Shown here: positions 1 to 8,632 of the stretch, piece after piece
Layout of the letters: each line of letters starts with the position of its first letter
Position numbering within the stretch: the first letter of the stretch is position 1
Origin: Candidatus Thiodiazotropha sp. CDECU1
GTDB taxonomy: Bacteria > Pseudomonadota > Gammaproteobacteria > Chromatiales > Chromatiaceae
Direction of reading: 5' to 3'
Length of the DNA stretch: 64,000 bases
NCBI RefSeq assembly: GCF_963455295.1
Contig: NZ_OY734020.1
Location: 992,001 to 1,056,000 of the forward strand
Notes under the pieces: model-generated
Database searches by the model: none
Seen by the model: the letters and a program-made list of their open reading frames with translations, nothing else
What the model was told of the DNA's origin: nothing
Program-made: the position numbers and the translations under genes

Positions 1-819
1 GTTGACGGCCTGGATATCAATATCAATGCCGCCGGCGCCATCACCGGTGATACCTTTTTGATTCAACCGACCCGTACCGCTTCACAGGATCTCAATCTGC
101 TGATCAGCGATGTGCGGCGGCTGGCGGCTGCCGGTCCCGTGCAGGTGCAGCCTGCGGTGGATGGCAACGGCAATCCCCTGAATAGCGGCGACGCCCGTAT
201 TACCCAACCGGGCAACAGCTCCATGACCGGCCTGCCCCTGGTGGGCGGCGATATCCAGCTGGTGTACGACGACCAGGGTGGAGCCACCAGCGGCTTCGAG
301 GTCTACTATCCCGGATCGACACCCGGTGTGGACCCGTTCGACGATTTCATCGTTTACGATAATCTCAATACGTCGACGATTGCCGGTACCAACGTGCCGA
401 GTGCCCAATTTGCCTTATATGGCGATATCAGTTTCTCCATTGCCGGGGTGCCCGCCGATGGTGACAGCTTCACCATCAGCAACAATACCAATGGCAGCAG
501 TGACAATCGCAACGCCCTCTCCCTGGACGGCCTGCAGAACCAGAACCTATTGCTGGGTGGAACGGCCAGCTTCGATGCCACCTATATCCAGATGGTCTCG
601 GATGTGGGATCGAAAACCCGCCACGCGGAACTGAACCTGGGGGCCCAGGAGAGTCTGCTGGTCCGTTCGCAGGAGGCGATGGCGGAGATCTCGGGTGTCA
701 ACCTGGATGAAGAGGCAGCCAAGCTGATTCAGTTTCAGCAGGCCTATCAGGCATCAGCCCAGGTGATCTCCGTTGCCGGGACCCTGTTCGACACCCTATT
801 AGGCGCAGTCAGGAGGTAA
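1..819 (+). CDS. flgK: Flagellar hook-associated protein 1, 3' part only
   Basis: The reading frame is open from the first base of the window, so the start lies upstream. FlgK sits at the hook-filament junction. The visible part is the C-terminal region: an early DTFLIQPTR stretch typical of FlgK outer domains, then a C-terminal alpha-helical D0/D1 segment containing EISGVNLDEEAAKLIQFQQA, a hallmark of hook-associated and flagellar axial proteins, ending in a coiled-coil-prone helix. The stop is 4 bases before flgL, consistent with a flgKL operon. Frame and identity are clear; only the N-terminus is missing. Confidence 0.95.
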   Translation, partial: VDGLDININAAGAITGDTFLIQPTRTASQDLNLLISDVRRLAAAGPVQVQPAVDGNGNPLNSGDARITQPGNSSMTGLPLVGGDIQLVYDDQGGATSGFEVYYPGSTPGVDPFDDFIVYDNLNTSTIAGTNVPSAQFALYGDISFSIAGVPADGDSFTISNNTNGSSDNRNALSLDGLQNQNLLLGGTASFDATYIQMVSDVGSKTRHAELNLGAQESLLVRSQEAMAEISGVNLDEEAAKLIQFQQAYQASAQVISVAGTLFDTLLGAVRR

Positions 820-823
820 TGGT

Positions 824-1729
824 ATGGCACGCGTTTCCACATCCATGCTGTTCGACCGTGGTATCAATAGCATGCTGCAACGCCAGTCCGAGGTCAGCAG
901 GGCGCAGATGCAGATCTCCACCGGCAAACGCATTTTGACCCCCAAGGATGATCCGCCCGGTGCCGCCTATGTGCTCGACCTGCGGACCTCCATTACCCAG
1001 GTTGAACAGTATCAGAACAATGCCGACCGGGCCCAGTCCCGGCTCGAGCTGCAGGAAGCGACGCTGAGGGGCGTGGATAACCTGTTGCCACGCATCATGG
1101 AGTTGGCCATACAGGGACAGAGCGATACCTATTCCCCTGCCGCTCGCCAGGCCATCGGCCAAGAGTTGCGCCAGCTCAATGATGAGCTGATGGCATTGGC
1201 CAATACCCGGGACAGTGACGGTGAATATATCTTCGCCGGTTATGATGCCGACAGCCTGCCATTCGACAATCCCGCGGACGGTGTCTTCGCCTACAGCGGC
1301 GACATGGGCACCAGGACCCTGCAGATCTCGGCCACCCGGCAGGTTCAGGATCGGGAAAACGGTTACGATGTGTTCATGAATGTTGAAACCGCCGCGGGCG
1401 GGAGACGCAATATCTTCGAAACCGTGCATGGCATTATCGCCGGCATGGAGGCGGATGCCCCGAACAGCGTGTTCATGGAGGATCTGCAGCTGGCTCAGGA
1501 ACACATGGTCACGGTCAGGGCGCGGGGCGGCGCACGTCTCAACACCATTGATGAACAGCGCTACATCAACGAGGACTTCATCTTCACCATGGAGAGCGCA
1601 CTCTCCGAAACCGAAGACCTGGATATCGCAGAGGCGATCAGTCGTTTCGAACAGGATCTGGTGGCCTTGCAAGCGGCGCAACAGACCTTCAACATGGTGC
1701 AGGGTCTTTCACTCTTCAACTATCTCTAG
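824..1729 (+). CDS. flgL: Flagellar hook-associated protein 3 (hook-filament junction)
   Basis: This 301-residue protein matches FlgL in size and ends. The N-terminal helix contains QISTGKRILTPKDDPPGAA, the flagellin-like D0/D1 signature, and the C-terminus contains AISRFEQDLVALQAAQQTFN, the partner helix. FlgL is the second junction protein between hook and filament. A strong AGGAGG ribosome site overlaps the end of flgK, and the gene starts 4 bases after it, so the two are co-translated. The stop codon TAG coincides with the left end of a MITE-like element (1727-1909), which may have replaced the original end of the gene or its downstream region. Confidence 0.95.
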   Translation: MARVSTSMLFDRGINSMLQRQSEVSRAQMQISTGKRILTPKDDPPGAAYVLDLRTSITQVEQYQNNADRAQSRLELQEATLRGVDNLLPRIMELAIQGQSDTYSPAARQAIGQELRQLNDELMALANTRDSDGEYIFAGYDADSLPFDNPADGVFAYSGDMGTRTLQISATRQVQDRENGYDVFMNVETAAGGRRNIFETVHGIIAGMEADAPNSVFMEDLQLAQEHMVTVRARGGARLNTIDEQRYINEDFIFTMESALSETEDLDIAEAISRFEQDLVALQAAQQTFNMVQGLSLFNYL

Positions 1730-1909
1730 TACTCCGTCAACACAACAACGCGGATGGCTGCTTATCGGCTCGCCCTCCGGGAGCCCACCCAAACGGCCAA
1801 GGCGGCGTTGCACTCCTTGGAAAGGGTGCGCCATTCCCTGCGGACTGCGCCTTGCCTTGGCCGTTTGGGTGGGCTCTGCATCCATCATTATCATGTTGAC
1901 GGAGTACTA
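1727..1909. mobile_element. MITE-like element 1, TA-flanked, with long inverted repeats
   Basis: A perfect 16-bp inverted repeat bounds the element: TAGTACTCCGTCAACA at 1727-1742 and its complement at 1894-1909. A second perfect 23-bp inverted repeat is nested inside (1781-1803 against 1854-1876). The outermost dinucleotides are TA on both sides, which fits a TA target duplication as made by IS630/Tc1-mariner-type transposases; that family assignment is inference. No open frame of convincing length lies inside, so it would depend on a transposase elsewhere. The left TA forms part of the flgL stop codon. Confidence 0.75.
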
Positions 1910-2327
1910 ATCTGGGAGGCTGCAGATCGAACCCCTGGCCTGATTCAGATAGGGCATTGGGATCGAATCCATAGCACCTGTTATTGGGCGGTAGCCTGGT
2001 GTCCCATCTTGACTGGATAACCGCACGTGCCGATTGGCGTGCCCGCAGTGGAACGCACGGGAAGCTAAGGCATAGGATCTAGTTTCCTCCTGAAGTCTTC
2101 TCGGCGATCTAAAAAAACATCAGTATAAACAATGACTAATTTTATCCGGTAGGGTTTAGGGCCTGGCCCTGCGAAGGGGGAATCGGGTTAAAGTTCCCGC
2201 CTTGTGGGCCGCTACAAATATCGGAGGCGGTAAATACCAAACTTGTTGGTATATCCGCTAAATGCAAATCACCGACGATAGAGCGCTTAGACAGATGCCA
2301 TCGTCGGTTCGATAGAGGAATTAAAAA
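1910..2327 (+). other. Flagellin leader region
   Basis: No protein-coding gene is visible in these 418 bases. They hold a sigma-28-like promoter (2189-2215) and, in the untranslated leader, two small hairpins: ATACCAA/TTGGTAT around 2234-2252, and a perfect 9-bp stem ACCGACGAT (2271-2279) with ATCGTCGGT (2300-2308) ending just before the flagellin ribosome site. The stretch from 1910 to about 2180 shows nothing I recognise. Confidence 0.5.
2189..2215 (+). promoter_or_regulatory. Putative sigma-28 (FliA) promoter of flagellin
   Basis: TAAAGTTC at 2189-2196, an 11-base spacer and GCCGCTAC at 2208-2215 closely match the FliA consensus TAAAGTTT-N11-GCCGATAA (7 of 8 and 6 of 8 positions). It lies about 110 bases upstream of the flagellin start, giving a leader of about 100 nt. 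FliA control of flagellin is the rule in gammaproteobacteria. Confidence 0.8.
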
Positions 2328-3098
2328 ATGGCAATCACAGTCAACACTAATGTGTTCTCCCTTGCGGCACAGAAGAACCTAGGTCGCACCCAATCCAACC
2401 TTGAAACCGCAGTCCAGCGTCTCTCCTCCGGCTTGCGTATCAACATGGCGAAAGACGATGCCGCCGGCCTCGCTATCGCACAGCTGCAAACCGGTCAGGC
2501 ACGGGGCATGACCGTCGCTCAGCGTAACATCGCAGACGGCATCTCCTATCTGAGTGTGGCAGACGCTACCCTGCAGACCGTCAGTGACATGATGCAACGT
2601 CAGCGCGAACTCGCCGTGCAACACGCCAGTGGTCTCTACACCGCAGCCCAGCAGGGTTATATGACAACTGAGTTCGCCGCCCTGACAACTGAGATCACGG
2701 ACGCATTGGCTCGCGCAACCTTCAACGGCACAGCAGTGTTCGGTGGCGGTGGTGCGATTCAGGTCGGCGCCAACGCCGGTCAGACCATCACTGTCTCCTC
2801 AGCATCACCCGCTCACACCGCTGCCATCACCAGTATCGCCTCGGTGGACACGGACCTCAATGCCGTGGCAGCCGAACTGGCTAACGTCGGTAGTCTGCAG
2901 AGCCGTCTGTCATCGGCTTCTCGCGTAGCCGCTTCCATCGAAGAGGCACAATATGCGGCAGCCGGACGGGTCATGGATGCGGACTTCGCTCGTGAAACCG
3001 CTAGAATGACCAGTGCTCAGGTCGTGCAGCAGGCTGGCGTGGCCGCCTTGGCGCAGGCCAACTCACTGCCACAGCTGGCACTGGGTCTGCTCAGTTAA
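2328..3098 (+). CDS. fliC: Flagellin, short form
   Basis: The filament subunit, 256 residues. The N-terminal D0/D1 part reads AITVNTNVFSLAAQKNL then RLSSGLRINMAKDDAAGLAI, and the C-terminal part ends in AQVVQQAGVAALAQANSLPQL, both diagnostic for flagellin. The common INSAKDD is INMAKDD here. The central variable D2/D3 region is almost absent (about 60 residues between the conserved ends), so the filament surface should be minimal. The ATG at 2328 follows a GAGGAA ribosome site. It is transcribed from the sigma-28 promoter at 2189 and precedes flaG and fliD. Confidence 0.95.
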   Translation: MAITVNTNVFSLAAQKNLGRTQSNLETAVQRLSSGLRINMAKDDAAGLAIAQLQTGQARGMTVAQRNIADGISYLSVADATLQTVSDMMQRQRELAVQHASGLYTAAQQGYMTTEFAALTTEITDALARATFNGTAVFGGGGAIQVGANAGQTITVSSASPAHTAAITSIASVDTDLNAVAAELANVGSLQSRLSSASRVAASIEEAQYAAAGRVMDADFARETARMTSAQVVQQAGVAALAQANSLPQLALGLLS

Positions 3099-3107
3099 GC
3101 ATGACCG

Positions 3108-3134
3108 TGGGGGTGGCACAGTGAGCCGCCCCCA
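3108..3134 (+). terminator. Hairpin after flagellin
   Basis: TGGGGGTGGC (3108-3117) pairs with GCCGCCCCCA (3125-3134) at 9 of 10 positions with a 7-base loop, 10 bases after the flagellin stop. There is no T-tract, so it may be an mRNA-stabilising stem or attenuator that raises flagellin over flaG-fliD rather than a full terminator. Confidence 0.45.
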
Positions 3135-3165
3135 TGATTAACCCTCAAATGGATAGGGTGTGATC

Positions 3166-3546
3166 ATGTCAAACGTAATCAACAATTTAGCCAATGAGTA
3201 TGGCTACAAACGTGAGGTCTCCAAGACTGCTGCGACTCCTGCTGTGCAAGTTCAGACTCCCTCAGTAGAGGGGGAAAAGAAACCGGCAGCGGAAATTGAG
3301 CAAGCATTGGTTATCGACAGCAAAGAACTGGCGCTGAATGTCGAAAACCTGACGCAAATGGTCAATCGGAATCTCGAGTTCAGCATCGATCAGGAAACCG
3401 GCACCCAGGTTATACGGGTGGTCGACTCCGAAACCGGTGAATTGGTCAGGCAGATACCTCCGGAACAGGTTTTGCATGTTATTTCCCATATCGAGGAGAT
3501 GCAGGACGAGCTGTTACCGGGCGTCTTGCTGGATGACAAGGTTTAA
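3166..3546 (+). CDS. flaG: FlaG-family flagellar protein
   Basis: A 126-residue protein matching FlaG. After a poorly conserved N-terminus, residues from about 55 contain VNRNLEFSIDQETGTQVIRV and then GELVRQIPPEQVL, the family's core. FlaG influences filament length; its mechanism is not well defined. I choose the ATG at 3166, with GGATAGGG seven bases upstream, over a GTG two codons earlier. It lies between flagellin and fliD, the usual order in Pseudomonas-type clusters. Confidence 0.9.
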   Translation: MSNVINNLANEYGYKREVSKTAATPAVQVQTPSVEGEKKPAAEIEQALVIDSKELALNVENLTQMVNRNLEFSIDQETGTQVIRVVDSETGELVRQIPPEQVLHVISHIEEMQDELLPGVLLDDKV

Positions 3547-3583
3547 ACGTCGTACTCATACTACTGGTGAGGCTTAGCTTATC

Positions 3584-4939
3584 ATGGCAATCGGCTTTTC
3601 AGGCATCGGTTCAGGAAACGATTGGAATACCATTATCAATCAGCTGTTGCAGATCGAGTCTCGACCGCTTAATCAATTGCGCTCCCGTGAGCAGGAGATC
3701 GATCAGCAGATCAGTGACTATGGACTGATCAAGAGCGCTATCGACACCTTCAAGAGCAGCGTGGAAGAGCTGACCACCGCTACCGGTCTGGCGGCATTTT
3801 CCACCAGCACCAGTGACGAATCCGTAGTGACCGTCAGCGCCGATGAAAACGCCGCGGTGTCGAGTTATGACATCGTTGTGGATCACCTGGCGAGCGGGGA
3901 TAAGCTGGCCTCTTCCGCTTATGCGGACAGTAACACAGCAGTCGGTACAGGTACCTTGTCGATCACTGTCGATGGGTCGACCATGAATCTGACCGTGGAT
4001 GCCAGCAATAACACCCTGGCGGGTCTGCGTGATGCCATCAACAGCGCTGCCGACAACCCAGGTGTTGCGGCCACCATCCTGAATGAGGCTGGTGGCAGTC
4101 GCTTGATCCTCACCAGTCAGGAGACCGGTGCGGCGAATGGCTTTTCGGTAAGCTTCGTGGATGGGGATGACGGCAACAATACCGATGCCAACGGCCTCTC
4201 CAGGCTGTTCTATATCGGTGCCGGCGGCGACGGTCTGGCGGAACAGGTGGAGACGGCCCAGGATGCCTTGCTCACCATCGACGGGTTTACCGTCAATAGT
4301 GCATCGAATACGGTGACCAGCGCCATATCCGGGGTTTCCATTGGACTGGTGGCAGCTGGCAGTGCTTCGATCGGAATCACCCGGGACAACACCCAAATCG
4401 AGGAGAAGATCCAGGGACTGGTCGATGCCTACAACACGGTGATGGATGAGTTCGACGCCATGGAAGAGAGTTCATTGGGGGGCGACAGCAGCCTGCGCAG
4501 GATGAGACAGGGTTTTGTCGATGTCCTGAATCAGGTCGCGACAGTGGATGCCGCCGATGCCTACCTGTTTGAGATCGGAATCACCAGGGATAGAGAAGGT
4601 GTTCTGTCCCTCGACAGCAGCGACCTAGCGGATGCATTGGTCAACGATTTCGATCGTGTGGCGCAGATCCTGACCGATGAAACCACAGGTTTTGCCAACC
4701 GTTTCTTTAACTACGCCGATCTGCTGCTGGATGTGGGTGGGGTTATCGATTCCAAAGATGAAAGTCTGAACAATCAGAAGGACAATGTGCAGACACAGAT
4801 CGAACGGGCAGAGTTGCGGCTGGACGATTATGAGAAAAAACTCATCAATCAATTCGCAGCCTTGGATCAAACGGTTGCTATACTGCAAAGTACCAGCAGC
4901 TTTCTCACCAGTCAGCTGGCTTCTATCCAGAACAGCTGA
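3584..4939 (+). CDS. fliD: Flagellar filament cap protein
   Basis: FliD, 451 residues, forms the cap at the tip of the filament and guides flagellin polymerisation. The N-terminus MAIGFSGIGSGNDWNTII followed by QLLQIESRPLNQL and ISDYGLIKSAIDTFKSSV is characteristic. The middle contains repeated beta-rich D2/D3 segments (GTLSITVDG, DALLTIDGFTV, NTVTSAISGVS), and a C-terminal coiled coil (about residues 395-451) ends with typical FliD helices. It lies 37 bases after flaG and 45 bases before fliS. Confidence 0.95.
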   Translation: MAIGFSGIGSGNDWNTIINQLLQIESRPLNQLRSREQEIDQQISDYGLIKSAIDTFKSSVEELTTATGLAAFSTSTSDESVVTVSADENAAVSSYDIVVDHLASGDKLASSAYADSNTAVGTGTLSITVDGSTMNLTVDASNNTLAGLRDAINSAADNPGVAATILNEAGGSRLILTSQETGAANGFSVSFVDGDDGNNTDANGLSRLFYIGAGGDGLAEQVETAQDALLTIDGFTVNSASNTVTSAISGVSIGLVAAGSASIGITRDNTQIEEKIQGLVDAYNTVMDEFDAMEESSLGGDSSLRRMRQGFVDVLNQVATVDAADAYLFEIGITRDREGVLSLDSSDLADALVNDFDRVAQILTDETTGFANRFFNYADLLLDVGGVIDSKDESLNNQKDNVQTQIERAELRLDDYEKKLINQFAALDQTVAILQSTSSFLTSQLASIQNS

Positions 4940-4984
4940 GTGTATACAGCATTGGCTTAATTCAGACAGCTTGAAGGTCTAATA

Positions 4985-5407
4985 ATGGTAAGTAACTCAG
5001 CAATAAACAGTTATCGTCAAGCCGCTTCATCAGAAGCCATGTATGCCACCCCATTCAGATTGGTCCAGATGCTCATGACCGGGGCCTTGGATGGGATTTC
5101 CAATGCACGCGGGTCGATTCAGCGCAAGGAGCACGAAGCCAGACACAATGAGATCAACTGGATCATCTCGGTTATCGAGGCCCTGCGAGGTGCCCTGGAT
5201 TTTGAACAGGGCGGGGAAATAGCCAACAATCTCGATATGCTCTACGACTACATGATCCGGCGTCTGTTCGAGGCAAACATCAATCAGGATGTTGAGGCCC
5301 TGGATGAAGTGGCATCGTTGCTGAAAGAGATCAAAACCGCCTGGGATGCCATGCCGGAAGCCATTCAAAATGCCAAAAACATCGATGACGTGGTGAAAAC
5401 CAAATAA
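4985..5407 (+). CDS. fliS: Flagellin export chaperone FliS
   Basis: A 140-residue, wholly helical protein. SYRQAASSEAMYATPFRLVQMLMTGALDGI near the N-terminus is the FliS signature, and LDMLYDYMIRRLFEANI near residue 85 is its second conserved helix. FliS binds the C-terminus of newly made flagellin in the cytoplasm and hands it to the export gate. It sits between fliD and a fliT-like gene. Confidence 0.95.
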   Translation: MVSNSAINSYRQAASSEAMYATPFRLVQMLMTGALDGISNARGSIQRKEHEARHNEINWIISVIEALRGALDFEQGGEIANNLDMLYDYMIRRLFEANINQDVEALDEVASLLKEIKTAWDAMPEAIQNAKNIDDVVKTK

Positions 5408-5456
5408 CCCTTGTCAGCATCGACCCTGGATAAAAAGGCGTTGGGGGAAGCACACC

Positions 5457-5771
5457 GTGCCTACGCTCGAGCAGAACCTGAAACTTGCCTTTGAGTTGAG
5501 CCAAGAGATTCTCCGCCTGGCCGGGGAGGAGCAGTGGTCTGAGCTGGAGCAGCTGGACCACAAGCGGATGCAGACCCTGAAGGTGATCTTCGCCGATCCT
5601 GAAGCATCCAGCAGCGAGGGATTTGAGGAGAGGGTGCAACAGATCGTGGCGCTGAATGACCGCACCCTGGCAATCTGCGAAGCGGCCAGGGTGGATGTCA
5701 TGAAAGACGGGAAAAAGCTGAAACTCGGAAGGGATGCGATCCAGGCCTATCGGAAACAGGCTCAGGATTGA
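5457..5771 (+). CDS. fliT: FliT-like flagellar chaperone
   Basis: A 104-residue helical protein with a GTG start at 5457 preceded by GGGGGA. Sequence conservation in FliT is low, so the call rests on position right after fliS, length and all-helical character (for example ELSQEILRLAGEEQWSELEQLDHKR, which resembles the family's first helix pair). FliT-type proteins chaperone FliD and can influence the flagellar master regulator in enterics. It ends 43 bases before the convergent ypjD gene. Confidence 0.7.
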   Translation: MPTLEQNLKLAFELSQEILRLAGEEQWSELEQLDHKRMQTLKVIFADPEASSSEGFEERVQQIVALNDRTLAICEAARVDVMKDGKKLKLGRDAIQAYRKQAQD

Positions 5772-5814
5772 GTCCGTCCCCGCATACCGTTAACCCTCTC
5801 CCGACAGAATCATC

Positions 5815-6609
5815 TCAGCTGAGAATCAACTCGATCACCACCTTGCTGCCGAAGTAGGCGAGCATCAGTACCACAAATCCGCTGAGGGTCCAGATCAGCG
5901 CCTTCTGGCCCCGCCATCCAAAGCGATAACGCCCCCATAACAGGGTACCGAAGACAACCCAGGCGATAATCGAAAGTACCGTCTTATGGGCAAGGTGCTG
6001 CTCAAACATATTTTCCAGAAAAGCGAATCCGGATAGCAGGGCCAGGCTCAGCAACACGAATCCCACCGCAATCATTTCGAACAGCAGGCTCTCCATGGTC
6101 TGCAGTGGAGGCAGGGCGCGAATGAAGCCGCCAGGATGGCGTTGCCGCAGGTGGTGATCCTGAATGGCGAGCAATATCGCCTGCACACTGGCCAGGGCGA
6201 AGAGGCTATAGGCCAGCATGGAGACCAGGATATGGATGGTCAAACCGCTGGAGACCTGGTCGGTGATGAAGTGAACCGTCTGATAGCGGCTCTCCAGATA
6301 GAGGGCAATCGCTGCCAGGGGCATGATGACAATGCCCAGGTTCTCAACCGGCTTACTGATGCTGGAGACCAATAGCAGCAGGGTGATGGTCCAGGCGATC
6401 AGGGACATGGCATTGAAAATGCCCAAATTGATAGCGGAGGATGAGATGAGGTTTTGATAGTGGGGAACGGCATGCAGGGCCACTCCGAGAAATCCCACAC
6501 CCAGCGCCAGGGCGCGGGGCAGCTTCGAGCCTTCCTGATTTCGGAACAGCCGGAGTGCCAGGATCGAGCCGGCGGCTAGATAGGTGATAATGGCGAGTGT
6601 GGCGATCAA
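5815..6609 (-). CDS. ypjD: CcsA/YpjD-family inner-membrane protein
   Basis: A 264-residue polytopic membrane protein with about eight hydrophobic segments, similar in size and layout to YpjD, a relative of the cytochrome c assembly proteins CcsA/CcmC. Conserved histidines include those in TIHILVSMLAYSLFAL and HKTVLSIIAWVVFGTLLWGR, candidate haem ligands by analogy. It is transcribed away from ffh, a pairing common in proteobacteria. Whether it takes part in cytochrome c maturation cannot be decided from sequence. Confidence 0.85.
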   Translation of the reverse strand: MIATLAIITYLAAGSILALRLFRNQEGSKLPRALALGVGFLGVALHAVPHYQNLISSSAINLGIFNAMSLIAWTITLLLLVSSISKPVENLGIVIMPLAAIALYLESRYQTVHFITDQVSSGLTIHILVSMLAYSLFALASVQAILLAIQDHHLRQRHPGGFIRALPPLQTMESLLFEMIAVGFVLLSLALLSGFAFLENMFEQHLAHKTVLSIIAWVVFGTLLWGRYRFGWRGQKALIWTLSGFVVLMLAYFGSKVVIELILS

Positions 6610-6728
6610 GATCCTGTAAATCCTTAACTCGGGTCTGTAAGCAGGCCCTGGTAGATGGGAATAAGCCGCGATATTCGCATATTTTCCACTTGCTGTGAAA
6701 GAGATAGGGAGTAATTCTCTCGGACTGG

Positions 6729-6734
6729 TATACT
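6729..6734 (+). promoter_or_regulatory. Candidate extended -10 promoter for ffh
   Basis: TGG-TATACT immediately upstream of ffh gives an extended -10 box (TATACT at 6729-6734) about 31 bases before the start codon. No convincing -35 is seen, as is usual for extended -10 promoters. Confidence 0.35.
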
Positions 6735-6764
6735 GATTTATTGTTCGTACCCATTAGGACAACC

Positions 6765-8147
6765 ATGTTTGACAATCTGACTCAACGGCTGGGCAAGGTG
6801 CTCACCAATCTACGCGGCCAGGGCCGTCTCACGGATGAAAATATCAAGGAGACCATGCGCGAGGTGCGCATGGCGCTGCTGGAGGCCGATGTGGCCCTGC
6901 CGGTGGTGCGTGAATTCATCGATCAGGTGAAGCGGAAAGCGACCGGTGAGGAGGTCATGAAGAGCCTCACCCCGGGCCAGACCTTGATAAAGATCGTCAA
7001 TGACGAGTTGATTCATGTGATGGGTGAGGCCAACGAGGCCCTCGATCTGGCGGCACAGCCACCGGCGGTAATCCTGATGGCGGGATTACAGGGCTCGGGT
7101 AAGACCACCAGTGTGGCCAAGCTCGCACGCTGGTTGCTGCAGCAGGGGAAAAAGAAGATCAGCGTGGTGAGCTGTGACGTCTACCGACCGGCGGCGATAG
7201 ACCAGCTGGCGACCCTGGCCCGGGACGTGGGAGTCGATTTCATACCCAGTTCGGGCGATGAGAAGCCCCTGAACATCGCCCAACGGGCGGTTAAGGAGGC
7301 GGCCAAGGGATTTGCCGAGGTACTGATTGTGGATACCGCCGGCAGACTGCACGTGGATGAGCAGATGATGGGTGAAATCAAGCAGCTCCATCAAACCCTC
7401 GATCCGGTGGAGACCCTGTTCGTCGTGGATAGTATGACCGGACAGGATGCGGCCAATACCGCCAAGGCCTTCAACGATGCGCTACCCCTGACAGGTGTGA
7501 TTCTGACCAAGGCCGATGGCGATGCCCGTGGCGGGGCCGCGTTGTCGATACGCCAGATCACCGGCAAGCCGATCAAGTTTATCGGTGTGGGTGAAAAGAC
7601 CGATGCCCTGGAGGCCTTTCACCCAGATCGAATCGCGTCGCGCATCCTAGGCATGGGCGATGTCCTCAGCCTGGTGGAGGAGGTGGGTCGCAAGGTCGAT
7701 CAGGAGAAGGCGACGCAACTGGCGAAAAAACTCCAGAAGGGCAAGGGGTTCGATCTGGAGGATTTCAAGGAGCAGATGCTGCAGATGGCCAATATGGGGG
7801 GTATGAGCGGTCTGCTGGACAAGTTGCCGGGCATGGGAGAGATACCCGATCATGTGAAAAATCAGGTGAACGACAAAGAGATTGGCCGCCTGATCGCCAT
7901 CATCAACTCCATGACCCCCCACGAGCGCTCCTTTCCCGCTGTGATCAAGGGTTCCCGCAAACGGCGGATCGCCGCCGGATCCGGCACCCAGGTGCAGGAT
8001 GTAAACAAATTGCTCAAACAATTCATGCAGATGCAGAAAATGATGAAGAAGATGAAGGGCGGCGGCATGAAAAAGATGATGAAGGGGATGGCAGGTCGGT
8101 TTCCGGGCGGGGGGATGCCGCCGGGGGGCGGCGGTTTTCCGTTCTGA
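6765..8147 (+). CDS. ffh: Signal recognition particle protein Ffh
   Basis: Ffh, 460 residues, binds signal sequences of nascent membrane proteins and delivers ribosomes to FtsY. An N-terminal helical bundle (1-90) precedes the GTPase domain with GLQGSGKTTS (G1), DTAGRLHVDE (G3) and TKADGDARGG (G4). The C-terminal methionine-rich M domain (from about 325) contains SGSRKRRIAAGSG, which binds SRP RNA, then KMMKKMKGGGMKKMMKG. I choose the ATG at 6765 (MFDNLTQRLG) rather than an upstream TTG. It is followed 184 bases later by the rpsP operon. Confidence 0.97.
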   Translation: MFDNLTQRLGKVLTNLRGQGRLTDENIKETMREVRMALLEADVALPVVREFIDQVKRKATGEEVMKSLTPGQTLIKIVNDELIHVMGEANEALDLAAQPPAVILMAGLQGSGKTTSVAKLARWLLQQGKKKISVVSCDVYRPAAIDQLATLARDVGVDFIPSSGDEKPLNIAQRAVKEAAKGFAEVLIVDTAGRLHVDEQMMGEIKQLHQTLDPVETLFVVDSMTGQDAANTAKAFNDALPLTGVILTKADGDARGGAALSIRQITGKPIKFIGVGEKTDALEAFHPDRIASRILGMGDVLSLVEEVGRKVDQEKATQLAKKLQKGKGFDLEDFKEQMLQMANMGGMSGLLDKLPGMGEIPDHVKNQVNDKEIGRLIAIINSMTPHERSFPAVIKGSRKRRIAAGSGTQVQDVNKLLKQFMQMQKMMKKMKGGGMKKMMKGMAGRFPGGGMPPGGGGFPF

Positions 8148-8246
8148 TTCAACGCTTTGTTTTTAATTGAGAATGTTGAATTGATGGGTTCGCTGCGCTC
8201 ACTCCACCAATGCAAAATTCATAATCCAACAGTCAAAAATTTTTTC

Positions 8247-8274
8247 TTCACATCAGCCAAAAGTTAGTTATAAT
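8247..8274 (+). promoter_or_regulatory. Putative sigma-70 promoter of rpsP operon
   Basis: A perfect TATAAT at 8269-8274, with TTCACA at 8247-8252 and a 16-base spacer, lies 58 bases before rpsP in an otherwise AT-rich gap after ffh. The -35 is a moderate match. Confidence 0.5.
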
Positions 8275-8331
8275 ACGCCGTTTCCCGCCGGGCAGGTTCC
8301 GGTGTGTTAGCGAATTTCTAAGGATACATCA

Positions 8332-8583
8332 ATGGTAACCATACGCCTTTCAAGAACCGGCGCGAAGAAGCGACCCTTTTACCACATTGTGGTGACCGAC
8401 AGCCGCAATGCGCGTGACGGTCGCTATATTGAACGTCTCGGTTTCTTCAATCCTGTTGCGGTCGGCGGCGAAGAGGAACTGCGAGTCGATCAGGAGCGCG
8501 TGCAGCACTGGGTATCCAAGGGTGCGCAGCCGAGCGAGCGGGTGACGGCGCTACTGAAACAGGCAGCTAAACAGGCAGCCTGA
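8332..8583 (+). CDS. rpsP: 30S ribosomal protein S16
   Basis: An 83-residue S16, beginning [21 protein letters not shown], with the conserved [19 protein letters not shown]. It is the first gene of the classic rpsP-rimM-trmD-rplS operon for 30S and 50S assembly and tRNA modification. Length and order are normal. Confidence 0.98.
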   Translation: MVTIRLSRTGAKKRPFYHIVVTDSRNARDGRYIERLGFFNPVAVGGEEELRVDQERVQHWVSKGAQPSERVTALLKQAAKQAA

Positions 8584-8632
8584 CAGTCAGTCATCCCGTC
8601 CCGGGTGGAAGCCCCATAGAGGGACGGAGAAG

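Noticed and set aside
1754-2020. Small open frames inside and just after MITE-like element 1
   Set aside because: They run through the inverted repeats, have biased repeats of the same peptide, and lack ribosome sites.
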